Shown here in pieces: positions 23,564 through 32,261 of a DNA stretch of 64,000 nucleotides. The position numbers and the translations under genes are program-made. This DNA is from DATAOG01 sp963753685. GTDB taxonomy: Bacteria > Pseudomonadota > Alphaproteobacteria > Geminicoccales > Geminicoccaceae. The DNA is taken from contig CAVWDE010000011.1 of assembly GCA_963753685.1 (NCBI GenBank), positions 62,001 to 126,000 of the forward strand, written 5' to 3'. Every line of letters starts with the position of its first letter. The first letter of the stretch is position 1. The notes beneath the pieces were generated by a model, which saw only the letters and a program-made list of their open reading frames with translations, was not told the DNA's origin and did not search any database.

Positions 23564-25636
23564 TCAGCGTTGTCGCCCCCGATCGCGCGCGTCGGCGAAC
23601 GACTGCGGGGTTCCGATCAGGGGTGTTCTGAGCGGTGCTGCGGCGCCGATCAGGACCGCGATCGAGTTGCCGCCCGGGTTGGTGACCAGTGGGATCTTCT
23701 TCCAGTTGTTGGCCAGCCACACATTGCCCGACGGATCGATCGAGACGCCTGTGTTCCGATCCAGGGCGTCGCTCGTGTAGCCGGTACCATCCGGCGAGAT
23801 GGGCTGGCCAACCCGCTGCTTGGTCGGCGGGCATTTCGAGGTGTCGACCCCGCAAAAGTGGCTGACCCGGTTCAACGGCTGGTTCGGCGGGATGTTTTCT
23901 GGATGGGACAGGTCGAACGGAAACTCGAAATTGGCGACCCAGACGGTATCGTCGCCATCGACCGCAATCCCCCACGGCACGGTCAGGCCGCCGCCGGTGA
24001 ACGGCGAGTCGGGATGCGGCTGAGGATCGGAGCCACGCAGGAACAGCGCGATCGAGGGATCGGTTCCCGGGCCAAGATCCGGTTGGGTCGGCGGGCATGG
24101 AACGTCCACCCAGTCCGAGTTCGCGACCCAGATGTTGCCATGACTGTCGGCGGCGACGCCCATCGGCCGGCTGAGCTGAGTCCGGCCATCCGGGCCTTGG
24201 GACGGGATCACTTCGATCACGTGACCGTCCGGTCCGATGACCGCGAGCGTGCTGTTGAAGTTGCCCGCCGTCCAGGCATTGCCCTGATCATCGATCGCCA
24301 AGCCGAATGGCTTCATTTTGGTCGTGCTTCCGTCTATTGGCGGGATCGGGACCTCGAACGCCTTCTCAGGCCGGCCGTTCGGGTAGAGCGTGACCGAATC
24401 GGCGGCGCAGTTGGCGATCCAAATGTTGCCGTGGCGATCGGCCACGGTCGCCTGCGGCCAGGAGATCGGACCCGCCGTGAGCCCCTCATCGGGCGAGAGC
24501 GGCTGTCCGTTTGGACGGAACACGGAAACGCTGTTGGCCGCGGGCAAGGGGCAGCCGGTGCCGGCAAAGCCAAAATTGCCGACCCAGATCAGCCCATTCG
24601 GTGCGATCGAGATTCCGAAGCCCGCGCCCGAGAGACCGCCGCCGAAATAGGGCGTACGGGGAAAGGGCTCGCCCCAGGGATAGAACTTCAAGAGGCGCTT
24701 GCCGTCGCAGGCGATCTTGTCCGAGGGCTCGGGCTCGTAGTTGTCGTTGACCCAGAGGAAGCCTTTCTCGTCGATCGCGAACGCGCCCGGGCCACTCATC
24801 AGATTGTTGGCATCGTACCTGCTGGAGAAGCTGCCGGTGAACTTCAGGAACAGGGTCCAGGCATCCGGTGGTTGATCCTGCGCCAGCGCGGGATCGTAGA
24901 CCTGCTGCTTGAAGGACAGATCGAACAGCGTGGCGACGTTCAGCCACGGGTATTTGGCGATGTTGGCCACGGCCTGGAGGACGTTGGTCGGAGCCGTGCC
25001 GCCCGGCAAGGTGGTCGCCTCGAGCAGGTCCTCGCAGCCGGTCTCGGTCGCGATGCAGGAGGCGACGATGTTGGCCAGCGAATCGAACGTCCGCAGCGCG
25101 GTCGTCTCCGGGCCGTTGGGCGGCAGGCGCAGAACGGCGGCGACGGTGCCGGTTTCCGGGTGGGCCAGGTTCGCGGCCATGTGGGCGGCGTTGAGCAGGC
25201 CATACCGGTTGCCCTCGATCGCGGCGCCGTTCACGAACTGGGCGAAGGCGAACCCGGTCGCAACCGTGGTCCGCTCGTTGACGACCACGGGGCCGGTGAC
25301 CGGAGCCTGACCGAGCGCGCTCGCCAGCATGGCCGGGCCACGTTCGGCGCGAACGAACAGGAGGGGCTGCAAGGAGGGCGGCAGCCCCGGCGGCAGGTCG
25401 TAGTCGATCTCGAACCCGCCGGACGGCCCGGTGGTGTCGCGGCCGAGGACGCTTGCATGCCCGAAACGCCCGACGAAGCGCGCATACAACGAGACCTCGT
25501 AGCCCTGCAGGCCCGTGCCACCGCTTTCCACGATGCCACGAAGGCTCACGGTGCTTGCGGCCCCGGCGTCGGGCCCACCGGCCACGGCCACCCCCAGCAC
25601 AACAGCCAGACCGGAGACGATTCGGTGCCAACCCAT
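23564..25636 (-). CDS. Secreted NHL / virginiamycin-lyase-like beta-propeller protein
   Basis: 690 residues from ATG at 25636 (GGGGAGG 7 bases upstream; the ATG two codons earlier is too close). Residues 1-28 are a Sec signal peptide (IVSGLAVVLGVAVAGG, then DAGAA). Residues 30-250 form an unassigned N-terminal region with a carboxypeptidase-regulatory-like opening (VSLRGIVESGGTGLQGYEVSLYA). From about 280 come propeller blades with the recurring pattern NIWVANSD, NIWIANCA, LIWVGNFG, TVWVANFE, NVWLANNW, each after a Gly-Ile/Val-Ala-(x)-Asp turn. This resembles NHL or Vgb-type propellers. Catalytic function is not evident; a surface or binding role is equally likely. Confidence 0.75.
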   Translation of the reverse strand: MGWHRIVSGLAVVLGVAVAGGPDAGAASTVSLRGIVESGGTGLQGYEVSLYARFVGRFGHASVLGRDTTGPSGGFEIDYDLPPGLPPSLQPLLFVRAERGPAMLASALGQAPVTGPVVVNERTTVATGFAFAQFVNGAAIEGNRYGLLNAAHMAANLAHPETGTVAAVLRLPPNGPETTALRTFDSLANIVASCIATETGCEDLLEATTLPGGTAPTNVLQAVANIAKYPWLNVATLFDLSFKQQVYDPALAQDQPPDAWTLFLKFTGSFSSRYDANNLMSGPGAFAIDEKGFLWVNDNYEPEPSDKIACDGKRLLKFYPWGEPFPRTPYFGGGLSGAGFGISIAPNGLIWVGNFGFAGTGCPLPAANSVSVFRPNGQPLSPDEGLTAGPISWPQATVADRHGNIWIANCAADSVTLYPNGRPEKAFEVPIPPIDGSTTKMKPFGLAIDDQGNAWTAGNFNSTLAVIGPDGHVIEVIPSQGPDGRTQLSRPMGVAADSHGNIWVANSDWVDVPCPPTQPDLGPGTDPSIALFLRGSDPQPHPDSPFTGGGLTVPWGIAVDGDDTVWVANFEFPFDLSHPENIPPNQPLNRVSHFCGVDTSKCPPTKQRVGQPISPDGTGYTSDALDRNTGVSIDPSGNVWLANNWKKIPLVTNPGGNSIAVLIGAAAPLRTPLIGTPQSFADARDRGRQR

Positions 25637-26037
25637 GACCATCCTCCCCTGGTCGCACCTCGACCCGTCCTCTCACCCGGCGGGCTGCCGGCGCAGCCTT
25701 CCCCCCGCAACAGGATTTCCCCGGCGATCAGTCTGAATTCGTAACCCGCTCAGCGGCCAGAGGCAATCCGGGGAAGGGTGCCAGCTCGGGTCGGCGAGGG
25801 TCTGGCCGGCTAAAGCCGACCGGCAAAGCCAACGAAGTTGTGCTAAGCGCCGCGATCGCAAGCGACGCCACAGAAGTGGCTCGAGGCCGGGTGGCGGGCC
25901 GGGCTGGTCGGCCAGCGACCCCCGCCATGGTTGCAATCTCGCCTTGCGTGGCCCTGGCCTTGGTCGCATTATCGGGCCCGCTCAAGCCCGCATCGGGCGA
26001 ATGACAACCGTCAGTCGAGGCGACAGGGGAGGCTACC
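25637..26037. other. 401-bp intergenic region
   Basis: It separates the divergent propeller gene and gfa and must contain both promoters. I see no coding frame with sensible composition, no long repeat and no clear palindrome. The gfa ribosome-binding site (GGGGAGG) is at its right edge. Confidence 0.5.
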
Positions 26038-26607
26038 ATGGCAATCGCGATTCACCCGTCCGTGGATCAAGGCGTGCGGCCCGGGGCGGAGAGTTTTGCC
26101 GGCGGCACGCTGGTGTGCAAGTGCACCGACCGGCCGGTCCGGGTGAGCATCAAGGGGCAGTCCGCCTACAACCACGTCTGCGGCTGCACCAAGTGCTGGA
26201 AGCCCGCGGGCGCTCTGTTCTCGATGGTCGCGGTGGTGCCGCGCGACAACCTGAGCGTGGTCGCGAACGGCGACAAGCTCCAGGTGGTCGACCCCCAGGC
26301 GGCGATCCAGCGCTACGCCTGCCGGGGTTGCGGCGTGCACATGTACGGCCGGATCGAGAACAAGGGCCATCCGTTCTACGGGTTCGACTTCATCCACACC
26401 GAATTGTCCCCGGAAAGCGGCTGGTCGGCGCCCGGGTTTGCGGCCTTCGTGTCCTCGATCATCGAGTCCGGCGCCAAGCCCGACCAGATGGGCGCGGTCC
26501 GCGCGCGGCTGAAGGAACTCGGCCTCGAGCCCTACGACTGCCTGTCGCCGGGGCTGATGGACGCGATCGCGACCCACACCGCCAAAGCCAAGGGCGTCCT
26601 GCAGTAG
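26038..26607 (+). CDS. gfa: S-(hydroxymethyl)glutathione synthase
   Basis: 189 residues, the usual Gfa length. It speeds the condensation of formaldehyde with glutathione, the first step of glutathione-dependent formaldehyde detoxification. The zinc-binding cysteines of the GFA domain are all visible: CKC near residue 28, HVCGCTKCW near 50, and YACRGCGVHMYG near 100. FDFIHTELS and the C-terminal RLKELGLEPYDCLSPGLMDA are also typical. It stands alone here; formaldehyde could come from N-methyl-compound oxidation, which fits the mgs-glnT genes nearby. Confidence 0.92.
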   Translation: MAIAIHPSVDQGVRPGAESFAGGTLVCKCTDRPVRVSIKGQSAYNHVCGCTKCWKPAGALFSMVAVVPRDNLSVVANGDKLQVVDPQAAIQRYACRGCGVHMYGRIENKGHPFYGFDFIHTELSPESGWSAPGFAAFVSSIIESGAKPDQMGAVRARLKELGLEPYDCLSPGLMDAIATHTAKAKGVLQ

Positions 26608-26690
26608 CGTCATCTCGCAGGCGGCCGTCGCCGGCTTCGCCGAAACTCGGGCGAGGCGGGTGACGGCTGCCGATCACGTCGTCGCCGCGC

Positions 26691-27080
26691 TCACGCCGTC
26701 CGTAGCCCGAGGTGCTCGATCATGGCCGCGAAATCGCGGTCGCCGTGCAGCAGTTCATGGTCGTTGCGGATGCAGAAGGTAGCGATCATCACGTCGATCG
26801 TCTTACGGATCGTGATCCCGCGCCGCCGCAGCAGGCGATAGTTCCGCGCGCTCGCCAGCGCCAGCTCGCGACCGAGCATGTCGGCGTAGGCGAGCCGATT
26901 GAGCGCGCGCCGCGCCTGTTCGAAGTCGCGGTCATGGCGGAAGCCCTGCAACACCTCGGTGATGATCAGGTCGCCGGTCAGCAGGCCCTCACCGCCGAGC
27001 AGCTCGTCCAGCCGATCGGTGTGATGCGTGCTTCGACCGTTGAAGTAGTCGATCCAGACGGAGCTGTCGACCAGGATCAC
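26691..27080 (-). CDS. vapC: VapC-type PIN-domain ribonuclease toxin
   Basis: 129 residues from GTG at 27080. The acidic PIN residues are present: Asp in ILVDSSVWIDYF (residues 2-13), Glu in IITEVLQGF (about 41), Asp in TIDVMIATF (about 96) and Asp in HGDRDF (about 114). It follows the antitoxin stop after 3 bases. Confidence 0.9.
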   Translation of the reverse strand: MILVDSSVWIDYFNGRSTHHTDRLDELLGGEGLLTGDLIITEVLQGFRHDRDFEQARRALNRLAYADMLGRELALASARNYRLLRRRGITIRKTIDVMIATFCIRNDHELLHGDRDFAAMIEHLGLRTA

Positions 27081-27083
27081 CGC

Positions 27084-27275
27084 TCAGTCGCGCCGCATCT
27101 CGTCCAGGTCGCCTTCCCAGTGCAGCTTACCACGCAGCTGCCGGATCTCTTCCTGGCGCTTCAACTGGATCAACCGCCTGAGCGCCTCCTCGACCACGCG
27201 GCGCTTGGTCTTGATGCCGGTCCGCCGCATGGCCTCTTCGACCAAGGCTTCGTCGAGCACGATGTTGGTCCGCAT
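27084..27275 (-). CDS. vapB: VapB-type antitoxin (type II TA, DUF2191-like)
   Basis: 63 residues from ATG at 27275. The in-frame start at 27314 would add 13 residues lacking in the family. The opening MRTNIVLDEALVEEAMRRTG and the following KTKRRVVEEALRRLIQLKR are the standard VapB ribbon-helix-helix pattern; the tail LRGKLHWEGDLDEMRRD is the toxin-binding part. Confidence 0.9.
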   Translation of the reverse strand: MRTNIVLDEALVEEAMRRTGIKTKRRVVEEALRRLIQLKRQEEIRQLRGKLHWEGDLDEMRRD

Positions 27276-27541
27276 GGCCAATTCCTGTGTGTAGGTTCGG
27301 CAATATTCATACACCCACCTTAGGCGAGCAGCAACGCTCCTGGGCCGACGGTCGCTGCCTGCACCCCGCCGGCGGCGTGGCAGGTTGCGGCCCGGCGGGC
27401 GTCATCCTCGGGCCGGTCGAAGACGGGCTCACCCCCCGGATGCTCCCGACATAGTGCCTGAGGTCTCCAGGGGGGCCAGCACCCGCATCCTCCAGCCATC
27501 CTCCAGGAAGCCTCTCGGCTCAGATCCCGGCCCGCGGATTT

Positions 27542-28237
27542 CTAGGTTTCGAATCTCAGTCGCTTGTGCTTGCCGCCCTGCCACAGCGGCATCGACATCC
27601 GCTCGGTGAACTGCGGGAACATGAGGTTGAACGAGACGGTGATACGCTCGCGCGCGCTCGCGTTGGTCGGCACGTCGTGCTGGAGCCAGGCGGGGAACAG
27701 GACCAGCCGACCAGGTTTGCCCTCCACCCGGATCAGGTTGATGTTGAAGGCGTTCTGCTTGCGCGGCGGCGGCAAGATGACATGGACCTGGGCGCGCGGA
27801 TCATAAAAGCGGGTGACGTTGGCTTTGGGACCGCACTGGACGTAGTAGATCCCGGCGAAATAGTTGTTGGGATGCGAGTGGACCGGGTGGCTGGCGCCCG
27901 GCGGATTGACGTTCGCCCACATCCCGGTGAACACCATCTCGGGCGTGTCGAGCTCGAGCTGGCGGAGCGCGCCCTCGGCGACCTGTGCGATGGCACGGCG
28001 GAGCGGCTCCAATTCCGGAAGCTGATAGAGATCGTTGTCGGTCTGGAAGGTCTCGCCGGGGTAGCTCTGTACGCGCGGGCCAGTGATGGCGTCGAGCTTG
28101 GCCCGGATGGCTTCATTCAGCGGCGTGAAGAGATCGGGCGCGAGGTCGGCGAACCAGATCAGGGTCGGAAATACCTGGCTCATGTAGGTCCGCGCGAACT
28201 GAATGGCCAGATCTGAGGACGCCATCTGCTGCTCCAT
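27542..28237 (-). CDS. Putative 2-oxoglutarate/Fe(II)-dependent oxygenase (TIGR02466-like)
   Basis: 231 residues from ATG at 28237; an internal ATG four codons later with GGAG upstream is an alternative start. The open frame continues much further upstream but only as a shadow of the aldehyde dehydrogenase. The jelly-roll features are HPVHSHPNNYFAGIYYVQ (iron His near 125), FYDPRAQVHVILPPPRKQ, GRLVLFPAWLQHDVPTNAS (second His near 190) and RITVSFNLMF with the 2OG-binding Arg. This is the pattern of the uncharacterised TIGR02466 oxygenases. It lies 65 bases downstream of the aldehyde dehydrogenase on the same strand. Confidence 0.72.
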   Translation of the reverse strand: MEQQMASSDLAIQFARTYMSQVFPTLIWFADLAPDLFTPLNEAIRAKLDAITGPRVQSYPGETFQTDNDLYQLPELEPLRRAIAQVAEGALRQLELDTPEMVFTGMWANVNPPGASHPVHSHPNNYFAGIYYVQCGPKANVTRFYDPRAQVHVILPPPRKQNAFNINLIRVEGKPGRLVLFPAWLQHDVPTNASARERITVSFNLMFPQFTERMSMPLWQGGKHKRLRFET

Positions 28238-28302
28238 TGCCCCTGGGCGAACCCAGCCTGACAGGAGGGGATCCGCGTGCTTGGGATCCGCCGTCCAACG
28301 GC

Positions 28303-29739
28303 TCAGGGCTGGGTATAGGCGGTCTTGACCTGGGTGTAAAACTCGACTGCGTAGCGGCCCTGCTCGCGCGGGCCGTAGCTCGAGCCTTTGCGGCCGCCGA
28401 ACGGCACGTGGTAGTCGACGCCCGCGGTCGGCAGGTTGACCATCACCAGGCCCGCCTCGGCGTTGCGCTTGTAGTGGGTAGCAAACTTGAGCGAGCTCGT
28501 GCAGATGCCGGCCGACAGCCCGAACGGCGTGTCGTTGGCGACCGCAAGCGCCTCGTCGTAGTCCTTGACCCGGATCACCGAGGCGACCGGGCCGAAGATT
28601 TCCTCGCGATTGATCCGCATCTGGTTGCTGCTCTCGGTGAACAGCGCGGGTGACAGATAGTAGCCCTCGGTATCGCGCTTCAGGCGCTCGCCGCCGACCG
28701 CGAGCTTGGCACCCTCCTTCTGGCCGATCTCGAGGTAGGAGAGGTCCTGGTCCAGCTGGCTCTGATCGACCACCGGGCCGATCTCGGTGCCGGGCTTGAG
28801 CGCATGGTCGACCTTGAGCGCCTTCAGGCGCTCGACCATCGCCTGGACGAAGCGGTCGTGGACCCCCTCGGTCACGATCAGGCGCGAGGACGCCGTGCAG
28901 CGCTGGCCGGTCGAGAAGAAGGCGCCGTTGAGCGCGCAGTTGACGGCGGTCGCGAGGTCGGCGTCGTCGAGCACGATCAAGGGGTTCTTGCCGCCCATCT
29001 CGAGCTGGAACTTGGCGAACCGGGCGGCGCACTTCTGCGCGATGTGGCGGCCGGTCTCGACCGACCCTGTGAAGCTGATCGCGGCGACGTCGGGGGCATC
29101 GAGCAGCGCCTCGCCGACCACCGAGCCCCGGCCCATGACCAGGTTGAAGACGCCAGCAGGGGCGCCGGCGCGCGCCAGGATGTCGGCGATCGCCCAGGCG
29201 CAGCCCGGCACGAGATCGGCGGGCTTGAACACGACGCAATTGCCGTAGGCAAGCGCCGGCGCGATCTTCCAGGCCGGGATTGCCAGGGGAAAATTCCAGG
29301 GCGTGATCAGCCCGACCACGCCGAGCGGCTCGCGGGTGATGTCGACCTCGATGCCGGGCCGCACCGAGGGCACCCGCTCGCCACTGAGCCTGAGGGTCTC
29401 GCCGGCGAAGAACTTGAACAGCTGGCCCGCGCGCGCCGCCTCGCCGATGCCCTCGGGCAGGGTCTTGCCCTCCTCGCGCGCGAGCAGCTCGCCGAGCTCC
29501 TGCTTGCGCTTCAGGATCTCGTCGCCGGCCGCGTCCAGCAGGTCGAAGCGCTGCTGCGGCGTGCTCCGCGCCCAGGCCGGGGAGGCGGCCTTGGCAGCCG
29601 CGATCGCTTTTTCCGCAGTTGCCCGATCCGCGCGGGCGAACGTGCCGACCACGTCCTTCAGATCGGACGGGTTGATGTCGTCCGCCGCCTGGCTGCTCTC
29701 GACCCATTCCCCGCCGATCAGATGCGGCTTCAATGCCAT
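28303..29739 (-). CDS. NAD(P)-dependent aldehyde dehydrogenase, 2,5-dioxovalerate dehydrogenase-like
   Basis: 478 residues. It has complete ALDH signatures: the Rossmann segment GVVGLITPWNFPLAIPAWK (Asn near 148), KPADLVP, ISFTGSVETGRHI, the general base Glu in FQLEMGGKNPLIVLDDADL (about 250), the catalytic Cys in FFSTGQRCTASSRLIVTEG (about 282), and EEIFGPVASVIRV. Such enzymes oxidise 2-oxoglutarate semialdehyde or succinate semialdehyde in sugar-acid catabolism. The sugar epimerase gene immediately upstream on the same strand supports a sugar-acid role, but the substrate is inferred only. Confidence 0.88.
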   Translation of the reverse strand: MALKPHLIGGEWVESSQAADDINPSDLKDVVGTFARADRATAEKAIAAAKAASPAWARSTPQQRFDLLDAAGDEILKRKQELGELLAREEGKTLPEGIGEAARAGQLFKFFAGETLRLSGERVPSVRPGIEVDITREPLGVVGLITPWNFPLAIPAWKIAPALAYGNCVVFKPADLVPGCAWAIADILARAGAPAGVFNLVMGRGSVVGEALLDAPDVAAISFTGSVETGRHIAQKCAARFAKFQLEMGGKNPLIVLDDADLATAVNCALNGAFFSTGQRCTASSRLIVTEGVHDRFVQAMVERLKALKVDHALKPGTEIGPVVDQSQLDQDLSYLEIGQKEGAKLAVGGERLKRDTEGYYLSPALFTESSNQMRINREEIFGPVASVIRVKDYDEALAVANDTPFGLSAGICTSSLKFATHYKRNAEAGLVMVNLPTAGVDYHVPFGGRKGSSYGPREQGRYAVEFYTQVKTAYTQP

Positions 29740-29772
29740 GGTGCTGCTCCCGTTGCGATCTCGGTTCTGGGC

Positions 29773-30642
29773 TCAGGAAACCCGGTGGGTGGCTGCTTCC
29801 CACTCCGCCACCATGAAGCGGCGGGCGTGGCGGGCGAGGTCGTGGCCGTCGGTCCAGGTCTGGCGCCACACCGCGAGGTCGACGTTCGCCTCCGGATCGC
29901 CGCGGCCGGCGCTGAACGCCTCGAAGGTCAGCGCGCCCTGATAGCCGATCTTGGCGAGCGCCCGGAACAGGACGCCGAAGTCGATCGCGCCGGTGCCGAG
30001 GTAGCCGCGGTGGCTCTCGCCGACGTGGACATAGCCGAGGCGCGCGCCGCAGCGCTCGATCGCGGCCGCCGGATCGCCCTCCTCGAGGTTCATGTGGTAG
30101 CTGTCGAGATGGACGACGAGGTTGGCGGCGCCGATCTGCTCGATCAGTGCCAGCGCCTGGCCCGCGGTGTTGACCAGGTTGCTGTCGTAGCGGTTGACCA
30201 CTTCCAGGCCGAGGGTGATGTCGGCGGCGGCGGCGCGCTCGGCGAGGCGCCCGAGCACGCGCACGCAGTTCCAGCGGCCGGCCTCGGTCGGGGTCGCGTG
30301 GTAGCGGCCCTGGGCCGAGTACAGGACGCCGGTCAGGAGCCTGGCGCCGAGATCGCGGCTGACGCTGAGGGCGAAGTTGAGCCGCGCCTCGCCGCGCGCG
30401 ACGTTTTCCGGATCGCCGCTCGAGATGTCGCTCGAGAAGCCGAGTGCCATCGAGGTGACCGGCTGGATGCGGGTGCGCTCGAGCTGGCGCCGGGTGCGCG
30501 CGACGTCGATCCGGCCGGGGTCGTGCAAGGGAATCTCGACGACGTTGAAGCCGTGGCTCCCTGCGGCCGCGATCGCGCGCTCGATCTCCGGCTCGCTCCA
30601 GCCAGCGACCAACACCAGCGCATGGACGCCGAGCGGATTCAT
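29773..30642 (-). CDS. Sugar phosphate isomerase/epimerase family protein (D-tagatose/psicose 3-epimerase-like)
   Basis: 289 residues forming an AP-endonuclease-2-like TIM barrel. The metal-site glutamates and histidines are seen in GLEVVNRYDSNLVNTAGQAL (Glu near 152), VVHLDSYHMNLEEGD (Asp/His near 185), YVHVGESHRGYLGTG (His near 210) and LTFEAFSAGRGDP (Glu near 243), the set used by D-psicose/tagatose 3-epimerases. It probably forms an operon with the downstream aldehyde dehydrogenase and oxygenase. Confidence 0.83.
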   Translation of the reverse strand: MNPLGVHALVLVAGWSEPEIERAIAAAGSHGFNVVEIPLHDPGRIDVARTRRQLERTRIQPVTSMALGFSSDISSGDPENVARGEARLNFALSVSRDLGARLLTGVLYSAQGRYHATPTEAGRWNCVRVLGRLAERAAAADITLGLEVVNRYDSNLVNTAGQALALIEQIGAANLVVHLDSYHMNLEEGDPAAAIERCGARLGYVHVGESHRGYLGTGAIDFGVLFRALAKIGYQGALTFEAFSAGRGDPEANVDLAVWRQTWTDGHDLARHARRFMVAEWEAATHRVS

Positions 30643-30983
30643 GGGCGCCTTTCTCCCTGCCTCGAGCGGGAAATTACGTCACCCCGGCGGCCCTGTCCAC
30701 GCGGCTCGGCGCACCCCCGAAACGGTTGCTCGCAGCGGCCGGACGTGCGATCCTGCGCGCGGGTACCGACCAGATCGCCTGGTCAGGTGCGGCGCAAATA
30801 TTCCCTGATCGCTCGAGAAAATTTGCTGGTCTGTGGGCAACCCTGACAACTCCCTACAATGCCGCGCAAAATTTTCTGAATTGCTGTGAATAAATCGAGG
30901 ATGATTTGTGCGCCAAAAATCGATTTGGCGTAGCCCGCGGCTCGGCTAGGCTGGCCTCTGGACTCCAGGAAAGTGCCGCCCGC
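30643..30983. other. 341-bp intergenic region with A+T-rich island before dcd
   Basis: Unusually A+T-rich for this genome between about 30785 and 30930. It contains an imperfect inverted repeat (AGAAAATTTGC 30816-30826 with GCAAAATTTTCT 30866-30877) and a separate operator-like palindrome, annotated on its own. It probably holds the dcd promoter, for example TACAAT near 30855 as a -10 box, though I see no matching -35. Confidence 0.45.
30911..30930. promoter_or_regulatory. 20-bp palindrome upstream of dcd, candidate operator
   Basis: CGCCAAA (30911-30917), six bases, TTTGGCG (30924-30930): perfect 7-bp arms centred about 63 bases before the dcd start. Its regulator is unknown. Confidence 0.4.
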
Positions 30984-32210
30984 ATGGCCCGGACCGTCCC
31001 CGACCTGTTCGCCGACGACGAGGGCGAGATGCTCCCGGGGGCGCTGCATGCGACCGGGCTCTTGCCGGCCCAGCATCTCCGGGGCCTGATCGAGCAGAGC
31101 CACGAGATCCAGTCGCTGTTCCCGATTGCGCCCGAGCAGATCCAGCCGGCGAGCCTCGATCTGCGCCTGGGGGCGACCGCCTGGCGGGTGCGCGCGAGCT
31201 TCCTGCCGGGCGAGGCCGCGACCGTCCAGGACAAGATCGACGCCTTTGCGATGCATCGTTTCGAGCTCGCCGATGCCGGCACGGTGCTCGAGAAGGGCTG
31301 CGTCTACATCGTCGAGTTGCTGGAGTGCCTGGCGCTGAGGAAACGCACCTCGGCGATCGCCAACCCCAAGAGCTCGATCGGCCGCCTGGACGTGTTCGTC
31401 CGCCTGATCACCGATCACGGCCGCGAGTTCGACCGGGTGCGCGCCAACTACCAGGGCCCGCTCTACGCCGAGATCGCGCCCCGCACCTTCAGCATCCTGG
31501 TGCGCCCGGGCGACCGGCTGAACCAGATCCGGATCAAGCGCGGCTCGCCGCTCTCGAGCGACGACGCCATGCGCCGCCTGAACGAGCGCGATCGCCTGCT
31601 GGCCCCGGGCCTGGAGAGCGAGGAGATCAGGAAGGGCGTGCCGATCACGGTCGACCTCGCCGGCCGGGGCGTGGACGAGGTGATCGGCTATCGGGCGCGC
31701 CGGCACGCCGGCCTGATCGATCTGCGCCGGCTGCGCCACTACGAGGCGGATGATTTCTGGCATCTGGTGCGGGCGCCGCGCGACGGCCTCCTGGTCCTCG
31801 ACCCCGGCGAATTCTACATCCTCGCCTCCAAGGAAGCGGTCCGGGTGCCCGCCGACCACGCCGCCGAGATGCTCGCCTACGACACCGCCATGGGCGAGTT
31901 CCGGGTGCACTATGCGGGCTTCTTCGATCCCGGCTTCGGCCATCCCGATGCCGGCGGCGCCGAGTTGGGTGGCGCCGAGGCGGCCGAGGCCGATGGCCAG
32001 AGCCGACCCTCAGGCAGCGACCCGGGGGGCACGCGCGCGGTGCTCGAGGTGCGCTCGCACGAGGTGCCGTTCGTGCTCGAGGACGGCCAGCGGGTCGGGC
32101 GGCTGATCTACGAGCGCCTGATCGCCCGCCCCGACCGCCTCTACGGCGCCGGCATCGGCTCCTCCTACCAGCGCCAGGGGCTGGCGCTCTCCAAGCATTT
32201 CAAGGTCTGA
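30984..32210 (+). CDS. dcd: 2'-deoxycytidine 5'-triphosphate deaminase, two-domain alphaproteobacterial type
   Basis: 408 residues from ATG at 30984. It deaminates dCTP to dUTP for thymidylate supply. Two dUTPase-like jelly-roll halves are present in one chain, as in alphaproteobacteria. The N-half has QIQPASLDLRLGATAWRVRA, RTSAIANPKSSIGRLDVFVRL and GPLYAEIAPRTFSILVRPGD; the C-half has GLIDLRRLRHYEADDFWHLV, LLVLDPGEFYILASKEAVRVP, HYAGFFDPGFGHP and VLEVRSHEVPFVLEDGQ. Between FGHP and VLEVRS sits a Gly/Ala/Glu-rich insertion of about 30 residues (AELGGAEAAEADGQSRPSGS region) not expected in the family. This makes the protein longer than the usual 360-370. Confidence 0.88.
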   Translation: MARTVPDLFADDEGEMLPGALHATGLLPAQHLRGLIEQSHEIQSLFPIAPEQIQPASLDLRLGATAWRVRASFLPGEAATVQDKIDAFAMHRFELADAGTVLEKGCVYIVELLECLALRKRTSAIANPKSSIGRLDVFVRLITDHGREFDRVRANYQGPLYAEIAPRTFSILVRPGDRLNQIRIKRGSPLSSDDAMRRLNERDRLLAPGLESEEIRKGVPITVDLAGRGVDEVIGYRARRHAGLIDLRRLRHYEADDFWHLVRAPRDGLLVLDPGEFYILASKEAVRVPADHAAEMLAYDTAMGEFRVHYAGFFDPGFGHPDAGGAELGGAEAAEADGQSRPSGSDPGGTRAVLEVRSHEVPFVLEDGQRVGRLIYERLIARPDRLYGAGIGSSYQRQGLALSKHFKV

Positions 32211-32241
32211 GCGAAACGCGCCGCCAGGCCTGAGCGGGGTG

Positions 32242-32256
32242 CCTCGGGGTCCGAGG
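32242..32256. terminator. Possible terminator hairpin between dcd and the nuclease gene
   Basis: CCTCGG (32242-32247), GGT, CCGAGG (32251-32256) lies between two convergent stops. The stem is perfect but short and lacks a T-run. Confidence 0.35.
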
Positions 32257-32261
32257 GCGCG

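Noticed and set aside
23564..25636. True virginiamycin B lyase
   Set aside because: The propeller pattern is similar, but the protein is more than twice as long, has a signal peptide and an extra N-terminal region, and the catalytic residues could not be identified.
27542..29869. 775-residue minus-strand frame as one fusion protein
   Set aside because: Only the last 231 residues look like a protein (2OG oxygenase); the upstream part is the aldehyde dehydrogenase read in a wrong frame.
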